Shown one piece after another: positions 49,108 through 58,083 of a stretch of 64,000 nucleotides of DNA; within the stretch, counting starts at the first letter, position 1, and each line of letters opens with the position of its first letter. The position numbers and the translations under genes are program-made. The stretch is from Lachnospiraceae bacterium MD308 (GTDB taxonomy: Bacteria; Bacillota; Clostridia; Lachnospirales; Lachnospiraceae), in assembly GCA_000403475.2 (NCBI GenBank), contig KE159796.1:529736-593735 (forward strand). The letters run 5' to 3'. The notes beneath the pieces are model-generated. The model was given only the letters and a program-made list of their open reading frames with translations. It was not told the origin of the DNA and did not search any database.

Positions 49108-51665
49108 ATATTTTTCATAAAGTTGCGTTTCAAGGGTTAAAGAAAAATAAGACCAGAACCCTTGTGACAATCGCGGGAGTCGTTCTTTCGGCTGCCCTTG
49201 TGACTGCAGGCGTTACTTTCGGGGTGTCTTTGCTGGACTACATGGTACGCGGGGCGCAGGAGAAGGCCGGGAGCTGGCATGTAGGGTTTGAGGAAGTGGA
49301 CGCAGCCTTTGCAGAGGAACGTACAGAGGATAAAGAGGCAGAATCAGCCGTCATAACAGAAAATATCGGTTACGCGAAGCTTGAGGGCAGTAAAAATAAA
49401 AAAAGTCCCTATCTGTTTATCACCGGGTATGACGCGGCGGCTTTTGACGCCCTGCCGGTCGAGTTAGTGTCCGGGCGACTGCCGGAGAATAGCGGCGAGG
49501 TCTTAGTATCCGGCAGTGTGCTCTCTTCCGGAGGAGTGAATGTGAAAGAGGGGGATATTCTAAAGCTTTCCGTGGGCGATCGCTTACGGGAAGGAAAAAA
49601 GCTTGGACAGTCGGAACCTTTTGAAAAGGGCAAAGAAAAGCTTGTGATAAGAGAAAAAAGAAATTATACGGTAGTGGGAATCTGCGCAAGGATTTCCTAC
49701 ACGGATTCCGATGACCCCGGCTATACTTTGGTCACCAAAGCCGAAGAAGGAGAGGAGACGTCAAGCAGCAGTGTATTTCTAAGACTTAAAAATCCCCGGA
49801 GCGCCAGGGCTTATGCGGCCGATAAAGGTGCGGGAGCTGACGTGTCGATGAATGATGACGTGTTGCGGTTCATGGGAGTGTCCGGCAATGAGATATTTAA
49901 TTTTCTTTTGTACACTGTGGGAGGAATCGCGGTCGGAATCATTGTGCTGGGCTCCGTATTTTTAATCCGCAATGCGTTTAGTATCTCTTTGAACGAGCGT
50001 ACCCGGCAGTTTGGCATTCTGATGTCGGTGGGTGCGACGAAAAAGCAGCTTAGAAACTCTGTGCTGTTTGAAGGACTATGTATCGGAGCAGCGGGAATCC
50101 CGGCGGGGGTGATGGTTGGCCTTGCAGGTACGAAGGCGGTGATCTCACTTGTGTCAGAGAATTTTCAGGGCATGTTGTACAGCGGTGTCTCTTTAAAGCT
50201 GGTGTTGTCGCTGCCGGCAATTTTAGCGGCGGTGCTGATCAGTGTTATCACAATCCAGATATCTGCTTATCTTCCGGCAAGGAAGGCAGTAAAAACGCCT
50301 GTGATGGAATGTATCCGCCAGACAAATGAAGTGAAGTTAGAGGGGGAAACGGTAAAGACAGGACGCTTGTCCGGATACTTGTTCGGATTGCCGGGAACCC
50401 TTGCCGTCAAGAATTTTAAGCGCAACAGACATCGCTACAGAAGTATCATCTTTTCCCTTGCTTTGAGCATCATTCTTTTTGTTGCTACCAATAGTTTTGT
50501 GACGGAACTTCAACAGGCATCGGAGGCGGCGGTTGTATTTACCACTTATAATATTGCATTTTCTGCGGCGGAACTGCCGGATGAGAAGCATTTTGAACTT
50601 TGGGGTGAATTCGGGAAGGCGAAAGATGTGACGGAGAGCTTTTATCAGATGAACGTTAACGGGTATACGGCAGTAGAGGTAGAACGTCTGACGGATGAGT
50701 TGAAGGAGGCTATGGAGATTTCTGACGGAAAGAAGGAGATAAAGCTTCAGGTGGGACTTCAGATTGTAGATGACGACAAATATCAAAGACTGCTTCATAG
50801 TGCAGGACTTAAGGAGGATGCAGGAATCTTAGGTATTGCGGCAGTGGCTCATGAGTCTGTGAACCGTGTGCAGGATACGGAGGATTTTGCGGATATGTTC
50901 AAAAATATGTCTGAGGAGCTTACCCTTACATTGCCTGCCAAGAAGCAGGATTATCAGGTTCCGGTTAAGGTAAATTTTGTGAAGATGGTTATGCCGGATA
51001 TTCTTCCTGCCCTTAGCAGTGAGAGTACATCGGAGCAGACACCTTATATATTTAATGTGACGGCACCTTACTCCATGAAGGACCGATTACTTGCACCGGA
51101 TACTCATATTGCCGCTAAGGGACTGTCAATTTGCACAGACAATCCTGCACAGACGGAAAGTGATATGAGAAATATTCTCTCCGGCACAGATGTGGAAGGA
51201 AGCTATCTTTTGATTAACATGAACAAGCTGGCGGAACAGAATAACAATATGATCTTTATCGCCAATGTGTTCTGTTATACGTTTATTGGCATGATTACGC
51301 TGATTGCTGTCGCCAATGTATTTAACACAATATCTACCAACATTAAACTCAGGCGCAGGGAGCTTGCCATGCTTCGCTCCGTAGGCATGTCGGGGCGGGC
51401 ATTCCAGGATATGATGAACTTTGAGTGTATCCTCTACGGGGTGCGGGCGCTTTCGTGGGGCATTCCGCTGTCACTGCTCATTTCCTATGTGATATACAGG
51501 CTGATGCAGTTTGGGGCGGAGAATATTGATTTTGTCATTCCGTGGCCTGCGATTGCCCTCAGTATGCTGGGTGTGTTCTTTATCGTGTTTGTGACGATGC
51601 TCTACTCGGCCCGCAAGATTAAGAAGGAAAATATTATTGATGCACTGCAGGATGATATGGCCTGA
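49104..51665 (+). CDS. FtsX-type ABC transporter permease (two FtsX domains)
   Basis: 853 aa. N-terminal transmembrane helix (about 18-40), a large extracytoplasmic MacB-PCD-like domain (about 45-250), three helices of the first FtsX domain (about 268-400), then a linker and another anchor helix (about 445-462). A second extracytoplasmic domain (about 470-700) precedes the final three helices (about 712-845). The repeated FtsX signature is seen as RTRQFGILMSVGATKKQLRN and RRRELAMLRSVGMSGRAFQD. With the adjacent ATPase and two-component system it looks like an exporter or resistance device for envelope-active compounds; substrate unknown. Confidence 0.9.
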   Translation: MNIFHKVAFQGLKKNKTRTLVTIAGVVLSAALVTAGVTFGVSLLDYMVRGAQEKAGSWHVGFEEVDAAFAEERTEDKEAESAVITENIGYAKLEGSKNKKSPYLFITGYDAAAFDALPVELVSGRLPENSGEVLVSGSVLSSGGVNVKEGDILKLSVGDRLREGKKLGQSEPFEKGKEKLVIREKRNYTVVGICARISYTDSDDPGYTLVTKAEEGEETSSSSVFLRLKNPRSARAYAADKGAGADVSMNDDVLRFMGVSGNEIFNFLLYTVGGIAVGIIVLGSVFLIRNAFSISLNERTRQFGILMSVGATKKQLRNSVLFEGLCIGAAGIPAGVMVGLAGTKAVISLVSENFQGMLYSGVSLKLVLSLPAILAAVLISVITIQISAYLPARKAVKTPVMECIRQTNEVKLEGETVKTGRLSGYLFGLPGTLAVKNFKRNRHRYRSIIFSLALSIILFVATNSFVTELQQASEAAVVFTTYNIAFSAAELPDEKHFELWGEFGKAKDVTESFYQMNVNGYTAVEVERLTDELKEAMEISDGKKEIKLQVGLQIVDDDKYQRLLHSAGLKEDAGILGIAAVAHESVNRVQDTEDFADMFKNMSEELTLTLPAKKQDYQVPVKVNFVKMVMPDILPALSSESTSEQTPYIFNVTAPYSMKDRLLAPDTHIAAKGLSICTDNPAQTESDMRNILSGTDVEGSYLLINMNKLAEQNNNMIFIANVFCYTFIGMITLIAVANVFNTISTNIKLRRRELAMLRSVGMSGRAFQDMMNFECILYGVRALSWGIPLSLLISYVIYRLMQFGAENIDFVIPWPAIALSMLGVFFIVFVTMLYSARKIKKENIIDALQDDMA

Positions 51666-51796
51666 TACGGCAGTATGAGGGATTTTTTGGAAACTTCTGC
51701 CAAAAATCTTTCGTTTTTCTTTCGAATTATAAAACTATTCTCTTAAGAATTATCCGGTATACTTTATTTTAACATGAGAGCAGGAGGATAAAAGGG

Positions 51797-52846
51797 ATGA
51801 AATACTTAACGATTACAATTCCAAGCTATAATTCGGAGCAATATCTGGAGCGTTGCCTTGATTCTCTGATTCTGCCGCGGGGGTGGATGGAGCATATAGA
51901 GATTATCGTGGTCAATGATGGTTCTACGGACCGTACGGGGGAGATTGCCGACGATTATGTCAGGCGTTTCCCCGACACGGTGCGTGTGGTACATAAAGAA
52001 AACGGCGGGCATGGCTCTGGAGTCAATACAGGACTTGCCCTTGCCACGGGAAGATATTTTAAAGTGCTGGATTCAGACGACTGGTTTGACGAGTGCGCTT
52101 ACCGGAAGCTTGTGGAAAATCTGGAGGACTGGTGCCGCAGGGAGAGTGTGGGGGAAGTGGGAGTATGCCCGGACCTTCTTGTATGCAATTACACTTATAA
52201 CCATCTGGATGAGGGTACGAAAAAAACGATGAGATACGGGAATGTGTTCCCGGAAAAAGAGCGGGTAACCTGGGATGATATAGGTACTTTCCGGCCGTCT
52301 CAGTACTTGATCATGCATGCTTTGATTTACCGTACGGAGGTGCTTAGAAGTTCCGGGACAGTTCTGCCGGAGCATACCTTCTATGTGGACAATATCTTCG
52401 CTTATCAGCCGCTTCCCTGGGTGGAGTCTATTTATTACTTGAATCTTGACCTCTATCAGTACTACATTGGCAGGGAAGACCAGTCGGTAAATGAGAGGGT
52501 ATTGATAAGCAGGGTCGAACAGCAGATTAAGGTGACAAAGATTGTGGCGGAGTGCGTGGATTTGAACGAAGTGAGAAAGGTACATCCAAAGCTTGCCGGC
52601 TACATGTGCCGCAATATCTCGATTATGATGGCAATCTCTTCCATACATCTGCTGCTTAGGGGAGATGAGGAGGCCGTGATGCGCCATACAATGCTGTGGG
52701 AGGAGATCAAAGAGCAGAACCCGGGCCTCTACTGGAGATTACGGTTTACAAAACTGTGCGGTCTTACCAACTTGCCTGGAAAACTGGGAAAGAAAGCGAC
52801 GATAGACGGATACAGGCTGGCGAAAAAGATATATAAATTCCAGTAA
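51797..52846 (+). CDS. Family 2 glycosyltransferase
   Basis: 349 aa. GT-A fold start KYLTITIPSYNSEQYLERCL, nucleotide and metal residues in VVNDGSTDRT and the DxD-type motif FKVLDSDDWFDE. The second half is helical and lacks transmembrane segments, so it is a cytosolic or peripheral enzyme rather than a synthase. AGCAGGAGGATAAAAGGG precedes ATG 51797. First gene of a three-gene operon with a permuted papain-like protein and a polytopic membrane protein. Donor and acceptor unknown; a lipid or teichoic-type acceptor fits the context. Confidence 0.88.
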   Translation: MKYLTITIPSYNSEQYLERCLDSLILPRGWMEHIEIIVVNDGSTDRTGEIADDYVRRFPDTVRVVHKENGGHGSGVNTGLALATGRYFKVLDSDDWFDECAYRKLVENLEDWCRRESVGEVGVCPDLLVCNYTYNHLDEGTKKTMRYGNVFPEKERVTWDDIGTFRPSQYLIMHALIYRTEVLRSSGTVLPEHTFYVDNIFAYQPLPWVESIYYLNLDLYQYYIGREDQSVNERVLISRVEQQIKVTKIVAECVDLNEVRKVHPKLAGYMCRNISIMMAISSIHLLLRGDEEAVMRHTMLWEEIKEQNPGLYWRLRFTKLCGLTNLPGKLGKKATIDGYRLAKKIYKFQ

Positions 52847-52867
52847 GAAGTGTGAAAGGATAAAGAC

Positions 52868-53458
52868 ATGACATATATTTACATCGCGTTTGTTGACACG
52901 CCGGGATTTTTTGCAAGGCTGATTCGGATTTTCCTAAAGCAGCGGTATGTCCATGTGGCGTTATCGGCGGATCAATGGCTTTCGGAGTGTTACAGCGTAG
53001 GGAGAAGAAACCCGGCGGTCCCCATCTTCGCCGGGTTTGAAAAAGAAGACAAATACAGTATCTTACATACATTTCCGGGAGCGTACTACCGGGTGTGCAG
53101 ACTCTCCTGTACCGGGGAGCAAAAAAGAAAGATCATGGAAAAATTGCGGGAGGATTATGAGCGGCGGTACAGAATCCACTATGCGGTGCTGGCACTGCCG
53201 TTCCTTGTGTTGAATATCCCCTTTTATGTACGCAATCAGTATACTTGTTCTTCCTATCTGGCAAAAGCTTTAAAGGAGCAGGGAATCAATATCGCAGATA
53301 AGCATTTTTCCCTGGTGACTCCTAAGGATTTTTACGAATATGAGCCGATGGAAGTGGTATTTGAAGGGAAGCTGTCCAGGCTTGTGGCGGACGATGAGGC
53401 AGCGTGGAGAGAAGGGCCTGTAAGTCACTGGCTGGAAGGGGTATCCGTCTATGAGTGA
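52868..53458 (+). CDS. Permuted papain-like (NlpC/P60 superfamily, YiiX-like) protein
   Basis: 196 aa. The putative catalytic His comes first (RYVHVALSADQWLSECYSVG) and the putative nucleophile Cys later (NQYTCSSYLAKALKEQGI). This is the reversed order characteristic of circularly permuted NlpC/P60 proteins such as YiiX. There is no signal peptide; a hydrophobic stretch (LALPFLVLNIPFYV, about 100-115) lies between. Such proteins may be amidases, acyltransferases or lipid-linked enzymes. It overlaps the next gene by 8 nt. Function is inferred only at superfamily level. Confidence 0.7.
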   Translation: MTYIYIAFVDTPGFFARLIRIFLKQRYVHVALSADQWLSECYSVGRRNPAVPIFAGFEKEDKYSILHTFPGAYYRVCRLSCTGEQKRKIMEKLREDYERRYRIHYAVLALPFLVLNIPFYVRNQYTCSSYLAKALKEQGINIADKHFSLVTPKDFYEYEPMEVVFEGKLSRLVADDEAAWREGPVSHWLEGVSVYE

Positions 53459-54482
53459 GAAGGGTACTCGAAAATTTTTATTTAATATTGGCGTTTTTAC
53501 CGCTGTCATGCTGCTGACTTTCTGGTTTGTATTCCGCAGTCAGGACATTTCCCGGACAGTGGAGGCTGTACAAAAGATGTCTTTGGGATATCTGGCGGCA
53601 GCCTTTTTGCTGGCGGTGCTGTTTGTGTCGGCGGAGGGATGTATGATCTGGTACCTGCTTAAAGGAATCGGGGAACAGACACGGTTTACACGGTGCATTG
53701 GCTATTCGTTTATTGGATTTTTCTTTTCCGGTCTGACGCCCTCTGCTACGGGCGGACAGCCTATGCAGCTTTACTATATGAAGAAGGATGGGAACTCTCT
53801 GTCGGCATCGTCGGTGGTGCTTATGAGTGTTGCCGTCGTGTATAAATTGGTACTTGTCTTGATTGGTATCGGAATTGTGCTGTTCTGGAATGCTCCTTTG
53901 AAGGGCTATCTGCAAAAGTACTACGGACTTTACTTTCTCGGACTGTTTTTGAATACAGCGCTGGTGCTGATTCTTTTGCTGGTCATGTTCTCTCCAAGTG
54001 TGATCCGGGGGATTTTCTACCGGGCAGAAAGGATTATAGTGGGGCTTCGGCTCTGGAAGGAATCCGGCGCGCGGAGAGAAAAGATGGAGCAGTTTTTGGC
54101 GGGATATCAAGGAACCGTCTGCTTTCTCAAGGAGAATAAGAAGATGATCTGGGTCATCCTCGGGGGAACATTTTTGCAGCGGTTTACGGTGTTCGTACTG
54201 ACATATGTGGTGTATCGGGGGCTTGGGCTTTCCGGAACGGCATTGCTTGATATTGTCTTTGTGCAGGCGTCGGTCTATATCGCGGTAGATATGCTGCCGG
54301 TTCCCGGGGCGCAGGGGATTACAGAGGCTATGTATATCTGTGTGTTCGGGGGTATCTTTACAGGGCATTATCTGGCGGCATCTATGTGTATCACGAGAGG
54401 CATCAGTTTTTACGCGGTGATGGTGATTGGGGCGGCGGTATTCGCCGCGGTGAATATGAGAAAGAGCAGAAAAAGAGCGTAA
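53451..54482 (+). CDS. Lysylphosphatidylglycerol-synthase-type membrane protein (UPF0104)
   Basis: 343 aa with about eight transmembrane helices. Family motifs include FIGFFFSGLTPSATGGQPMQ and the C-terminal VDMLPVPGAQGITEAMYICV. It corresponds to the flippase domain of MprF/LPG synthase without the aminoacyl-transferase half, so on its own it is a candidate lipid or glycolipid flippase. ATG 53451 overlaps the preceding stop region. With GT2 it could form a glycolipid synthesis and transfer unit. Confidence 0.88.
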   Translation: MSEKGTRKFLFNIGVFTAVMLLTFWFVFRSQDISRTVEAVQKMSLGYLAAAFLLAVLFVSAEGCMIWYLLKGIGEQTRFTRCIGYSFIGFFFSGLTPSATGGQPMQLYYMKKDGNSLSASSVVLMSVAVVYKLVLVLIGIGIVLFWNAPLKGYLQKYYGLYFLGLFLNTALVLILLLVMFSPSVIRGIFYRAERIIVGLRLWKESGARREKMEQFLAGYQGTVCFLKENKKMIWVILGGTFLQRFTVFVLTYVVYRGLGLSGTALLDIVFVQASVYIAVDMLPVPGAQGITEAMYICVFGGIFTGHYLAASMCITRGISFYAVMVIGAAVFAAVNMRKSRKRA

Positions 54483-54499
54483 GATTCTTATCTAAAAAA

Positions 54500-54527
54500 C
54501 GGGTGCGAAGGTTTTCCTCCGCACCCG
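54500..54527 (-). terminator. Terminator for the arcC operon (possibly bidirectional)
   Basis: CGGGTGCG (54500-54507) pairs with CGCACCCG (54520-54527), plus AGG/CCT inside. On the minus strand it is followed by six T (54499-54494), ideal for termination after arcC; the plus side is weaker. Confidence 0.8.
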
Positions 54528-54536
54528 GCAATCATT

Positions 54537-55481
54537 TTATAATCGGAATGTAGTCCCGGTCTTTCCCTGTACTGCATCTCTGGACTTTTCTAGAAGTGTA
54601 ATCAGCGAAGTCCGCCCGAATTTGGAAGCGGCAAAATCCACGGCTGCCTGTACCTTCGGAAGCATAGAACCGGGGGCAAAGTGGCCTTCCTCGATGTATT
54701 GTTTTGCCTCATCGATGGATACGTTCTCAAGCCACTGCTCATCTGGTTTTCCGAAGTTCAGAGCTACCTTTTCTACAGCGGTGAGAATGATCAGATAATC
54801 GGCGTCAAGCTCTTTTGCCAGCAGACAGCTTGCAAAGTCTTTGTCGATTACGGCGCTGGCGCCTTTTAAGTGGCTGCCCTGCCTTATGACAGGGATTCCG
54901 CCGCCGCCGCAGGCGATAACAAGATTGCCGGAGTCTACCATCGTGCGGATTGTGCCAAGCTCGATGATCTCGACAGGCTTCGGGGAGGCCACCACGCGGC
55001 GGCAGCCTCTGCCGGAATCTTCTTTCATGATGTAGCCGAAGTTTTTCTCCATCTGTGCTGCCTGCTTTGCAGAAACGAACTTACCGATAGGTTTTGACGG
55101 ATTTTTAAATGCCGGGTCATTTTCATCTACCCGTACCTGGGTGATCATGGTCGCGACCGGAACATCTGAGATTTTGCGGTTTAACAGCTCTTCTCTGAGC
55201 GCGTTCTGCAGATCGTAGCCGATATATGCCTGGCTCATGGCCACACAGACGGAAAGCGGCGTGTTCGGCTGTTGTGTATCCTCATGGGTCAGCGCGATCA
55301 TGGCATTGTTGACCATGCCTGCCTGGGGGCCGTTGCCGTGGGCCACTACGACCTCGCAGCCTTCTTCGATAAGGTCTACGATTGCCCTGGCAGTGATTTT
55401 TACAGCCTGCATCTGTTCAGGCAAAGTGTTTCCAAGGGCATTGCCGCCAAGGGCAATGACAGCTCTTTTTTTCTTTTTCAT
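54537..55481 (-). CDS. arcC: Carbamate kinase
   Basis: 314 aa. Transfers phosphate from carbamoyl phosphate to ADP, giving ATP, CO2 and ammonia. Motifs: IALGGNALGN start, VVAHGNGPQAGM, and the CGGGGIPVI loop; the ending SAVIDKDFASCLLAKELDAD is conserved. GGGAGGTTTGGC precedes ATG 55481. Last gene of a leftward operon whose upstream members make carbamoyl phosphate-type intermediates, so it is the energy-yielding step of this pathway. Confidence 0.94.
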   Translation of the reverse strand: MKKKKRAVIALGGNALGNTLPEQMQAVKITARAIVDLIEEGCEVVVAHGNGPQAGMVNNAMIALTHEDTQQPNTPLSVCVAMSQAYIGYDLQNALREELLNRKISDVPVATMITQVRVDENDPAFKNPSKPIGKFVSAKQAAQMEKNFGYIMKEDSGRGCRRVVASPKPVEIIELGTIRTMVDSGNLVIACGGGGIPVIRQGSHLKGASAVIDKDFASCLLAKELDADYLIILTAVEKVALNFGKPDEQWLENVSIDEAKQYIEEGHFAPGSMLPKVQAAVDFAASKFGRTSLITLLEKSRDAVQGKTGTTFRL

Positions 55482-55499
55482 GCCAAACCTCCCTTATGA

Positions 55500-56693
55500 T
55501 TACTCAAAAATTCTTGAAGTGTTTTTTTCTTCAAGCTTTTTTAAGATATCTGCCGGGTCGGCGAATTTTGCCAGGAAAATCATGGCTGCAATGATATACG
55601 GCTTAAAGCTTGCTTCTTTGTAAAGAGGGTTGCGGTAGCGGTCGAATACGGAAGCGTCCACCTCGCCCTCCTCGCAGCTTACACCGGTGATGTCTGCCGG
55701 CAGGCAGTGCATATAGAGCGCTTTGCCATTCTTTGTGGTGGCCATAAGCTCCTCGGTACACGCCCAGTCCTTGTGCTCGGCATTCTGCTTAAGCAGCTCT
55801 TTTTCCAGCGCTTTGATGCCTTCGGTGTCGCCGTTGCCGTAAAGTTCTGTACGTTTTTCCATGGCTGCGAAAGGCGCCCAGCTCTTTGGGTATACGATGT
55901 CGGCGTCTTTAAATGCCTCTGCCATGCTGTTTGTCTTTTTGAAGGAGCCGCCGGATTTTTCGGCGTTTTCTGCGGCAACTTTCTCAACGTCCTCGAAGAC
56001 TTCATAGCCTTCCGGGTGAGCTAACACAACGTCCATGCCAAAGCGTGTCATCAGGCCGATGATGCCCTGGGGGACGGACAATGGTTTTCCGTAGGAAGGA
56101 GAGTAAGCCCAGGTCATGGCAAGCTTTTTGCCTTTCAGATTCTCTACGCCGCCGAATTCGTGAATGATGTGAAGCATATCTGCCATGGCCTGCGTAGGAT
56201 GGTCGATATCACACTGGAGATTGACGAGGGTAGGTTTTTGCTCTAAGATACCGTCTTTGTTGCCCTGAGTCACGGCGTCTACAACTTCGTGCATGTATTT
56301 GTTGCCTTTTCCGATGTACATATCGTCGCGGATACCGATGACATCAGCCATGAAGGAGATCATGTTGGCTGTCTCGCGGACAGTCTCGCCGTGGGCTACC
56401 TGGGATTTCCCTTCGTCAAGGTCCTGCACCTTGAGACCGAGGAGGTTGCAGGCGGAAGCGAAGGAGAAGCGGGTGCGGGTGGAATTATCCCGGAACAGGG
56501 AGATGCCAAGGCCGCTTTCGAATACCTTTGTGGAAATGTTGTGCTCCCTCATGTAGCGGAGCGCATCGGCAACGGTGAATACCGCCTCGATTTCGTCATC
56601 GGACTTCTCCCAGGTGAGGAAGAAGTCCCCGTTGTACATTTCTTTGAAATTTAATGCGTTTAATTTGTCTATGTATTTCTGTAATGTTTCCAT
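55500..56693 (-). CDS. ygeW: Knotted carbamoyltransferase YgeW
   Basis: 397 aa, the size of E. coli YgeW. It is an aspartate/ornithine-carbamoyltransferase relative with a trefoil knot. Carbamoyl-phosphate motif SLFRDNSTRTRFSFASA, then DHPTQAMADMLHI, and the C-terminal ALYMHCLPADI. The family acts on a purine-derived ureido compound in gut anaerobes; exact substrate is not certain. AGGAGGATTAAATCAT precedes ATG 56693. Stop lies 18 nt before arcC. Confidence 0.93.
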   Translation of the reverse strand: METLQKYIDKLNALNFKEMYNGDFFLTWEKSDDEIEAVFTVADALRYMREHNISTKVFESGLGISLFRDNSTRTRFSFASACNLLGLKVQDLDEGKSQVAHGETVRETANMISFMADVIGIRDDMYIGKGNKYMHEVVDAVTQGNKDGILEQKPTLVNLQCDIDHPTQAMADMLHIIHEFGGVENLKGKKLAMTWAYSPSYGKPLSVPQGIIGLMTRFGMDVVLAHPEGYEVFEDVEKVAAENAEKSGGSFKKTNSMAEAFKDADIVYPKSWAPFAAMEKRTELYGNGDTEGIKALEKELLKQNAEHKDWACTEELMATTKNGKALYMHCLPADITGVSCEEGEVDASVFDRYRNPLYKEASFKPYIIAAMIFLAKFADPADILKKLEEKNTSRIFE

Positions 56694-56723
56694 ATGATTT
56701 AATCCTCCTGATAATTTGCTTTC

Positions 56724-58037
56724 TTATTTACAATACTGTGTGGGAAGTGCAGCGTACACGGCGGCACAGGTTACCAGATCCTGTTTCCAGGTCTTTTCAT
56801 TGGGCGCGTGGGCCTGGGCTTCCGCACCTGGTCCGAAGCCGATGCAAGGGATGTTATTTCTTCCCATGATGGATACGCCGTTGGTGGAGAAGGTCCATTT
56901 GTCTGTGAGGGGACGTGCCTGACGCATGGCCAGCGTCTCCTCGGCGCCGATACGTTTCTCACCGTAGAGGCCGGTGTAGGCAGCTTCTAAGGCTTTTGTC
57001 ACCTTGTGGTCCTTCGGGATTGCCCATGTGGGGAAGTAGCATTCAATCTCGTAGACACAGCCGGTGTAGGACGGACGGTCGTAATTGTACATGGATACTT
57101 TTACGTCGCCGCCATATTTTTTTACACTGGGGAGTGCGCGGATTTCATCAAGGCAGCTTTCCCAGGTCTCTCCAAAGGTCATACGGCGGTCTAAAGATAC
57201 TGCGCAGGAGTCGGCAACCGCACAGCGGCTCGGGGAGGTGTAAAAGATCTGGGATGCGGTTACGGTTCCGCGTCCTAAGAAGCGGGCCTCTTCCCAGTCT
57301 TTGTTGTATTTCGGGTTCAGCATCTTAACAAGACCTTTAATCTCTGTCTCGTCTTCGTCATCATTTTCATTGAGGGCGCGTACATCCTGAAGGATGTCTG
57401 CCATCTTGTAGATGGCGTTGTCGCCGCGCTCCGGTGCGGAGCCGTGGCAGGAGACGCCCTTAACGTCGATACGAATCTCCATACGGCCGCGCTGTCCGCG
57501 GTAGATGCCGCCGTCAGTAGGCTCTGTGGAAACGACAAATTCCGGGCGTACTTTGTCTTCGTTGATGATATACTGCCAGCAGAGGCCGTCGCAGTCTTCC
57601 TCCTGGACTGTCCCCACAACCATAATCTTAACGCCTTTTGGAATAAGTCCTAAGTCTTTCATGATCTTAGCGCCGTATACGGAAGATACGATGCCGCCGC
57701 ACTGGTCGGACACGCCCCGGCCGCCGATCTCGGTATCATTTTCATAACCCTCATAAGGGTCGAAATTCCAGTTGTCGATGTTGCCGATACCTACCGTGTC
57801 GATATGTGCGTCGTAAGCGATGATTTTGTCGCCGGTTCCCATGTAGCCGATGACATTTCCCTGGGGATCGATGACTACCTCGTCAAAGCCGACTTTTTTC
57901 ATCTCGGCAGCGATGGTGTCAATATGTTCTTTTTCCCCGCAGCTCTCGCCGGGGTTTTTTACGATGGCGCGCAGGAACGCAGTCATATCTTTCTCATAAT
58001 TTTGTGCGGCTTCTTTTACTTTATTAAAATCAAACAT
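56724..58037 (-). CDS. ygeY: YgeY-type M20 hydrolase
   Basis: 437 aa metallopeptidase/deacylase of the M20 family, annotated in homologues as YgeY, a selenium-metabolism-linked hydrolase. Metal ligands: [11 protein letters not shown] (His, Asp), [12 protein letters not shown] (Asp), QEEDCDG (Glu pair), [10 protein letters not shown] (Glu or Asp) and the terminal [17 protein letters not shown] (His). TAGGAGGAATTCACA precedes ATG 58037. In the cluster it would hydrolyse an amide or ureido intermediate between YgeW and DpaL. Confidence 0.93.
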   Translation of the reverse strand: MFDFNKVKEAAQNYEKDMTAFLRAIVKNPGESCGEKEHIDTIAAEMKKVGFDEVVIDPQGNVIGYMGTGDKIIAYDAHIDTVGIGNIDNWNFDPYEGYENDTEIGGRGVSDQCGGIVSSVYGAKIMKDLGLIPKGVKIMVVGTVQEEDCDGLCWQYIINEDKVRPEFVVSTEPTDGGIYRGQRGRMEIRIDVKGVSCHGSAPERGDNAIYKMADILQDVRALNENDDEDETEIKGLVKMLNPKYNKDWEEARFLGRGTVTASQIFYTSPSRCAVADSCAVSLDRRMTFGETWESCLDEIRALPSVKKYGGDVKVSMYNYDRPSYTGCVYEIECYFPTWAIPKDHKVTKALEAAYTGLYGEKRIGAEETLAMRQARPLTDKWTFSTNGVSIMGRNNIPCIGFGPGAEAQAHAPNEKTWKQDLVTCAAVYAALPTQYCK

Positions 58038-58083
58038 TGTGAATTCCTCCTATTATCTATGTATTTGTTCTGTATTCATGATT

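Noticed and set aside
53478-54368. 296-codon minus-strand frame
   Set aside because: Antisense to the LPG-synthase-type membrane protein; the translated product is His/Gln-rich, as expected from reading a hydrophobic gene backwards.
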